From Moraxellaceae bacterium (lineage in GTDB: Bacteria > Pseudomonadota > Gammaproteobacteria > Pseudomonadales > Ketobacteraceae), in the NCBI GenBank assembly GCA_002402125.1, contig NVVG01000267.1:1-10541 (forward strand): a stretch of DNA of 10,541 bases, given 5' to 3'. Made by a program: the position numbers and the translations under genes. This document shows positions 6,464-10,541 of the stretch, one piece after another. The notes beneath the pieces were generated by a model. The model made no database searches. It was not told the DNA's origin and worked only from the letters and a program-made list of their open reading frames with translations. The first letter of the stretch is position 1, and each line of letters begins with the position of its first letter.

Positions 6464-8575
6464 TTAGAGTTCTTTTCTGAAACGCTCTTCCATCATTTCA
6501 CAGGACAACGGTTTACTATAAAAGAACCCCTGCACATAGTCACAAGATAAGTCCTTCAGCGTTAACATTTGGCTTTCTGTTTCAACACCTTCAGCAACAA
6601 CTTTTAGCGAAAGCCCTTTTGCTAACGCGACAATCGCCTTTACAATAGCCGCTCCTTGCACTGTATGCATCTCCATAACAAATGAACGATCTATTTTAAG
6701 TACATTTAGCGGTAATTGGGTCAAATAACTCATGGATGAATAACCCGTACCAAAATCATCCAACGCAATACTCACACCTAGCGCATGAATATCACATAAA
6801 ACTTGTAGATTTTGGTCGGTTTTCTCCATAACCACAGTTTCAGTTATTTCCATTTCAATCATCGACGCTGGCAACTTATGCCTTGTCAGCTCCCGTTCCA
6901 ACAAACTCACAACACTACTATCATTTAGTTGCTTAACGGACAAATTGATTGCCACTGAAAAATCTTCTGGCAAGTCAAAGCTCTGTCTCCACTCTTTTAA
7001 TTGAGAACAAGCTTCTTCAATTACCCAGGCACCTATATTTTGAATGAGCCCTGTTTCTTCTGCCATCGGAATAAACGTAGCAGGAGAAATCATTTCACCT
7101 TCAGGCTTCCAACGCAACAGCGCTTCTACACCTATGGTTTTTCCGTCACTGACACGAATTTTAGGCTGATAATATAGAAAGAAATCTTTTGTTTGGCCAC
7201 TGCTTCTACGTAATTTTGTTTCCAATTCCAGCGCTTTTTCTACCTGCTGCTTCATATCAGGTTCAAATATTTTAAAGCAATTTCGACCATCGCGCTTAGC
7301 TTGGTACATTGCCATATCTGCATGCTTAATCATCTCATTGGAATTTTTCGCCATGTCTGGATAAAACACGATACCAATGCTTGCTCCAATATATATTTTG
7401 TGATTATCAACACTGAAAGGTACCGTCAGAAATCTCAATACTTTCTCTGATACTCGTTCCGCCGCAGAGTAGATGTTTTTTCCTTCAATAATAATTGTAA
7501 ACTCGTCCCCCCCCAACCGACAAATTATGTCGCAGCTGCGAATACAGGAATTGAGTCTATCGGTTACATTTCTTAATAAGGTATCGCCGGCATGATGCCC
7601 AAGGGAGTCATTCACTTGTTTAAACCGATCTAAATCGATAAATAATAGAGCAAAGGTATTCTTACTGTGTTCTGCTCGTAAGATACTACTTTCAATCGCG
7701 TCGGCAAATAAATTACGGTTTCCCAGCCCCGTCAATGAGTCATACTGCGCCATATAGTTAAGTTGATCTTCAATTTTTTTACGTTCCGTAATATCTTTGA
7801 AGATTAGGACCACATCTGAAAACTCTCCTTCAGATATACTGACCGGTGTGGCAGTATATTCTACCGGAATCATCTTGCCACTTTTAGTCTTAAACACACC
7901 CACATCTGAGTGATGTTTTTTACCTGTGCGGCAACTACGATAGATTTTTGTCTGCCTCCAAACGTAATCTTCCGGCAACACGGTCGTAACCATTAATTTT
8001 GAACCGACAGCAACACCCACTAACTGATCAAGCTCATATCCCAAAATCATCTCTGCTGCTGGATTTGCAAAGGTAATAACCCCTTCTGAATCAATACCCA
8101 CAATACCTTCGCCGACTGAACGCAACAAGAGTTCATTTCGGTTCTTTAACTGTTGAACTTCATCTAAGGAATATTCCAATTGTTGCTTTTGATTATCCAG
8201 CTGAAGAAATATTTTCACCTTGCTAATCAAAATAAGCGGCTCTATAGGCTTAGACAGGAACTCAACACCACCACTTTCATAGCCCTTAAAAACATGGCTT
8301 TCATCGTGATTAATAGCAGTAACAAATATTATAGGGATCATCGATGTTTTTTTTCTAGAGCGCATCAATTCTGCTACTTCATAGCCATCCATGTCTGGCA
8401 TTTGAACATCAAGCAACACCAACGCCACATCGTTAGTGAGCAGCAAACTCAACGCTTCTGGACCCGAATTTGCCAACAGCAATTCAACCCCCAGTTCTTC
8501 CAGCAGACTCTCTAGCGCTACCAAATTGGCAGGCCGATCATCCACTAGCATTATTGTTTGCTTAACTTCTCTCAA
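6464..8575 (-). CDS. Response regulator REC-PAS-GGDEF-EAL, c-di-GMP cyclase/phosphodiesterase
   Basis: This 703-residue cytoplasmic protein joins a phosphoreceiver to c-di-GMP synthesis and breakdown domains. The REC domain (about 5-125) has D12/D13, phosphoacceptor D56, T86 and K109. A linker helix and a PAS domain (about 148-268) follow. The GGDEF domain (about 270-435) has an intact GGDEF at 355-359 and the inhibitory I-site RxxD (R346-D349) exactly five residues before it. The EAL domain (about 450-703) keeps E484 in EALLRW, N544, E576, D606/D607, K627, E662 and Q682, so both activities look possible. The start is TTG 8575: a stop codon is directly upstream, AAGGA (8585-8589) is nine bases away, and the next ATG (codon 9) would remove the first receiver strand. 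It is the last gene of the operon, 59 bp after cheB. The likely phosphodonor is the kinase at the right edge. Confidence 0.93.
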   Translation of the reverse strand: MREVKQTIMLVDDRPANLVALESLLEELGVELLLANSGPEALSLLLTNDVALVLLDVQMPDMDGYEVAELMRSRKKTSMIPIIFVTAINHDESHVFKGYESGGVEFLSKPIEPLILISKVKIFLQLDNQKQQLEYSLDEVQQLKNRNELLLRSVGEGIVGIDSEGVITFANPAAEMILGYELDQLVGVAVGSKLMVTTVLPEDYVWRQTKIYRSCRTGKKHHSDVGVFKTKSGKMIPVEYTATPVSISEGEFSDVVLIFKDITERKKIEDQLNYMAQYDSLTGLGNRNLFADAIESSILRAEHSKNTFALLFIDLDRFKQVNDSLGHHAGDTLLRNVTDRLNSCIRSCDIICRLGGDEFTIIIEGKNIYSAAERVSEKVLRFLTVPFSVDNHKIYIGASIGIVFYPDMAKNSNEMIKHADMAMYQAKRDGRNCFKIFEPDMKQQVEKALELETKLRRSSGQTKDFFLYYQPKIRVSDGKTIGVEALLRWKPEGEMISPATFIPMAEETGLIQNIGAWVIEEACSQLKEWRQSFDLPEDFSVAINLSVKQLNDSSVVSLLERELTRHKLPASMIEMEITETVVMEKTDQNLQVLCDIHALGVSIALDDFGTGYSSMSYLTQLPLNVLKIDRSFVMEMHTVQGAAIVKAIVALAKGLSLKVVAEGVETESQMLTLKDLSCDYVQGFFYSKPLSCEMMEERFRKEL

Positions 8576-8584
8576 CTAAACCTA

Positions 8585-8589
8585 TCCTT
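8585..8589 (-). promoter_or_regulatory. Ribosome binding site deciding the TTG start at 8575
   Basis: AAGGA on the minus strand ends nine bases before TTG 8575. With an in-frame TAG directly before the TTG, this settles the start of the REC-PAS-GGDEF-EAL gene as a TTG. Confidence 0.65.
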
Positions 8590-8634
8590 TTATATACCCG
8601 AGCATTGCTGTATCAGCCATGCCTTATGTTTACA

Positions 8635-9222
8635 TTACACGAGTGCATTTAATTTGCTTGCGAGTGCGTCTAAATCGCCGATAAAATCTACATCAACGAT
8701 ATCTATCGTGGCCAAGGGCATGGCTTTTGCCTCAGCTTCTTTTGGATCTTGGACAAAAACCTGACCACCACGCTGCTTAACGCAACGAGCGCCTTCAGCG
8801 CCATCTTTATTGGCCCCGGTCAGCACAACAGCGACAACACGATCACCGTAAGCATCTGCGGCGGTGTGAAACAATACATCAATTGATGGGCGTGAATAAT
8901 TAACAAGCCTATCCACAGTATGGGACAAGGTTCCATTCTGCTCCACTAACAAGTGATAATTAGGTGTAGAAACGTACACTTCTCCACCAACAAGGGGCTG
9001 TTTATCGCCGGCTTCAAGCACCGAAAATGGCATAATTTCGGTAAATATCTGCGATAAAGCACTCTTCTTGCTTCTATCTTGATGGATCACGACAACAATG
9101 GCGAAATTGAATGGAACAGTAATTTTTTGTAATAGCACTCGCAGGGCATCCACCCCTCCCCAGGATGCACCAATCACCACTAACCTTGAAAATGCGTCTT
9201 CATTCACTGTGCTTATATTCAC
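8635..9222 (-). CDS. cheB: CheB-type protein-glutamate methylesterase, catalytic domain only
   Basis: CheB demethylates glutamyl methyl esters, and deamidates glutamines, on chemoreceptor signalling helices. This 195-residue protein is only the C-terminal catalytic domain; classical CheB is about 350 residues with an N-terminal receiver. The catalytic triad is intact: S20 in GASWGG (18-23), H47 in VVIHQD, and D140 in LTGANKDGAEG (134-144). The start GTG 9222 directly follows an in-frame TGA and has an AGG about ten bases upstream. The GTG at codon 6 is an alternative and would change nothing functional. It follows cheR by 61 bp and precedes the c-di-GMP enzyme. Without a receiver it cannot be activated by CheA in the usual way, so it may be constitutive or controlled by partner binding. 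Confidence 0.92.
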   Translation of the reverse strand: MNISTVNEDAFSRLVVIGASWGGVDALRVLLQKITVPFNFAIVVVIHQDRSKKSALSQIFTEIMPFSVLEAGDKQPLVGGEVYVSTPNYHLLVEQNGTLSHTVDRLVNYSRPSIDVLFHTAADAYGDRVVAVVLTGANKDGAEGARCVKQRGGQVFVQDPKEAEAKAMPLATIDIVDVDFIGDLDALASKLNALV

Positions 9223-9283
9223 TCAATCGGCCTATTCACTTGTTATCAACCATTCACCCGTCACTATGCGTGGTTATGCGTCG

Positions 9284-10111
9284 CTATTTTGTCTTTTGGT
9301 AAATTTTGTTATCCGCATCCTTAGTAATAAATTTATCTTTGCCGCTAAAAAAGTCGAGTGTCTCCTTGCCGCCAAGGCATAGATACCCCCCAAAATCTAA
9401 GCTTTCGCTAAATAAATCAATAACTTGGTTTTGTAATTCGCGAGTAAAATAGATTAATACATTGCGGCAAAATATTAACTGCATCTCTCCAAACACATGG
9501 TCGATAACCAGGTCATGCTCAGTAAACACGATATTCTTCCTTAACCTTGAGTCCATAATGACGTGGTCATAACCCTTTTCAAAATAATCCGACAAGTTGC
9601 CCGTTAGGCCGGAATTATTGAAGTTCTTCTCATATTGCTGCAAAAAACTATCGCTAAAGATACCCTTTTTTGCCCTATCCAATACCGTGCGATTAATATC
9701 GGTCGCGTATATTGTTGAACGACCCAATATCCCTGATTGATCCAGCAATATTGCCAATGAATAGGCTTCTTCCCCCGTAGCACATCCTGCATGCCAGATT
9801 TTAATATGAGGATAGGTTTTTAGTTGAGGAATAATGTTTTGTTTTACCGACAAATAGAATTCTGGATCTCTAAACATTTCTGTTACGTTCACCGTAACAT
9901 CCCGTATAAAACGATAGAAAAGGGCCTTGTCCCGAACTAATTGGTACTGCAATTCAGGTATCCTGGTTATCTTCTCTTCCTTCAAAAAGAAGAAAATTCG
10001 ACGGGTAATCGATGCTTTTGAATATCCACGAAAATCGTAGCCCCATTTCAAATAAATGGTCTCTAACAACGCGTGGATATCATAATCTTCGTCATTCTGA
10101 TATTTTGGCAC
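9284..10111 (-). CDS. cheR: CheR-type protein-glutamate O-methyltransferase
   Basis: CheR uses S-adenosylmethionine to methylate glutamates on chemoreceptor-like helices in the cytoplasm. At 275 residues it has the normal CheR length. The N-terminal helical domain (about 10-75) is followed by VTVNVTEMFRDPEFY (72-86), the SAM-binding motif IWHAGCATGEEAYSLA (105-120), acidic ATDIN (136-140), and CRNVLIYF (215-222) typical of the methyltransferase core. The start is GTG 10111, with AGGT (10119-10122) seven bases upstream. An ATG at 10116 is out of frame, and an in-frame TAG lies at 10121-10123. It lies between the receiver-containing gene upstream (33-bp gap) and the cheB-like gene. The usual chemotaxis partners CheA, CheW and a chemoreceptor are absent from the visible region. 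Confidence 0.93.
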   Translation of the reverse strand: MPKYQNDEDYDIHALLETIYLKWGYDFRGYSKASITRRIFFFLKEEKITRIPELQYQLVRDKALFYRFIRDVTVNVTEMFRDPEFYLSVKQNIIPQLKTYPHIKIWHAGCATGEEAYSLAILLDQSGILGRSTIYATDINRTVLDRAKKGIFSDSFLQQYEKNFNNSGLTGNLSDYFEKGYDHVIMDSRLRKNIVFTEHDLVIDHVFGEMQLIFCRNVLIYFTRELQNQVIDLFSESLDFGGYLCLGGKETLDFFSGKDKFITKDADNKIYQKTK

Positions 10112-10118
10112 TTCATTT

Positions 10119-10122
10119 ACCT
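10119..10122 (-). promoter_or_regulatory. Ribosome binding site deciding the GTG start of cheR
   Basis: AGGT on the minus strand sits seven bases before GTG 10111. It supports the GTG over the nearby ATG at 10116, which is in another frame. Confidence 0.5.
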
Positions 10123-10144
10123 ATATTGGATATTGCCTTTTCAT

Positions 10145-10541
10145 TTACTGTTTCCCCAGCCACACTTTCATCACACTTTTAAGTTTAGGCACATCAATGG
10201 GTTTAGGGAAATAGTCATTCGCTCCAACCTCCATACAACGGGATTGGTCGTCTTTCATTGCTTTTGCGGTTAATGCAATAATTGGCAATTTGGCATATTT
10301 ATTTTGTGCTCGTATACGAGTGATGGCTTCGTATCCATCCATCACTGGCATCATAATATCCATCAATACTAGTTCTATAGAGCTATCTTTATCCAACCAA
10401 TCTAACGCCTCCTTACCGTTCGAAGCCGTGGTTATTTTAACGCCAACATCTTCCAGCGCAGCTGACAACGAATACACATTACGCATATCGTCATCAACCA
10501 TAAGTATATGGCGACCCTCAAGCATTACCGCCAAGCTTTCC
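10145..10541 (-). CDS. C-terminal receiver domain of a larger protein, probably a hybrid histidine kinase (N-terminus beyond window)
   Basis: About 130 residues are visible, forming one complete phosphoreceiver. The frame stays open to base 10541, reading E-S-L-A-V-M-L-E-G-R before the domain. Counting from the TTG at 10534, the domain has acidic D14-D16 in ILMVDDD, phosphoacceptor D59 in VLMDIMMP (56-63), T89 in IIALTAKAM, and K111 in YFPKPID. The lead-in LEGRHILMVDDDMRNVYSLSAALE is the style usually seen in the last receiver of multidomain hybrid histidine kinases, not in free response regulators. The protein ends shortly after the domain. It is the most upstream visible gene of the operon, 33 bp before cheR. 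The kinase part is inferred and not in the window. A free single-domain regulator is possible but would need a TTG start with no clear ribosome binding site. Confidence 0.8.
   Translation of the reverse strand, partial: ESLAVMLEGRHILMVDDDMRNVYSLSAALEDVGVKITTASNGKEALDWLDKDSSIELVLMDIMMPVMDGYEAITRIRAQNKYAKLPIIALTAKAMKDDQSRCMEVGANDYFPKPIDVPKLKSVMKVWLGKQ

Noticed and set aside
8180..8515. 111-codon plus-strand open frame
   Set aside because: It is the antisense of the receiver region of the REC-PAS-GGDEF-EAL gene, with no family motifs or ribosome binding site.
8582..8620. A 12-codon mini-ORF (ATG to TAG) in the cheB to GGDEF-EAL gap, possibly a leader peptide
   Set aside because: The only AAGG lies one base before its ATG, too close to work, and nothing in its residues suggests a leader peptide.
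10145..10534. A free-standing 129-residue response regulator
   Set aside because: Its first codon would be a TTG with no clear ribosome binding site, and the frame continues open to the window edge. The lead-in sequence matches C-terminal receivers of hybrid kinases, so it is annotated as a partial larger protein.
1..10541. tRNA, rRNA, CRISPR array, insertion sequence or attachment site
   Set aside because: No cloverleaf-like sequence, spaced repeat array, transposase or terminal inverted repeat was seen. The window is almost fully coding with short gaps.

Overview
The window looks like a chromosomal segment of a gammaproteobacterium with moderately AT-leaning DNA. The left half keeps the gene order known from Pseudomonas and related marine lineages: pilU and pilT on the minus strand, divergent from yggS, proC and yggT on the plus strand. 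I would place it broadly in the Pseudomonadales/Cellvibrionales/Oceanospirillales area. That rests on synteny and protein style only; no rRNA or tRNA is present to confirm it.

Layout. Positions 1-1867 (minus) hold the two type IV pilus retraction ATPases, PilT complete and PilU cut by the left edge. Positions 1868-2065 are the divergent control region and carry a striking 19-bp direct repeat with a 21-bp period. Positions 2066-4308 (plus) hold yggS (PLP homeostasis), proC (last step of proline synthesis) and yggT (small integral membrane protein). Positions 4309-4450 are a short regulatory-looking gap with a hairpin, a TATAAT hexamer and a perfect 12-bp palindrome. Positions 4451-6427 (plus) encode a single large dynamin-family GTPase with all five G motifs, no obvious transmembrane segment, a helical C-terminal half and a proline/lysine-rich tail.

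The right side, read from 10541 down to 6464, is a minus-strand signalling operon. Its genes are the C-terminal receiver domain of a protein running off the right edge (probably a hybrid histidine kinase), a CheR methyltransferase, a CheB methylesterase domain with no receiver, and a REC-PAS-GGDEF-EAL cyclic-di-GMP enzyme. All three complete genes use non-ATG starts (GTG, GTG, TTG). The operon converges on the dynamin gene with 36 bp between stop codons, and its likely terminator sits partly inside the end of the dynamin coding region.

Functional picture. The pil genes drive pilus retraction; yggS and proC are housekeeping. The signalling operon has receptor-methylation enzymes but no visible chemoreceptor, CheA or CheW, and ends in a protein with intact motifs for both making and degrading c-di-GMP. 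The simplest inference is a surface or lifestyle-switch pathway in which a hybrid kinase phosphorylates the c-di-GMP enzyme and CheR/CheB tune an unknown methylated partner, perhaps the kinase itself. This operon and the dynamin-like GTPase are the two least explained parts of the window. I see no mobile element, CRISPR array or RNA gene.
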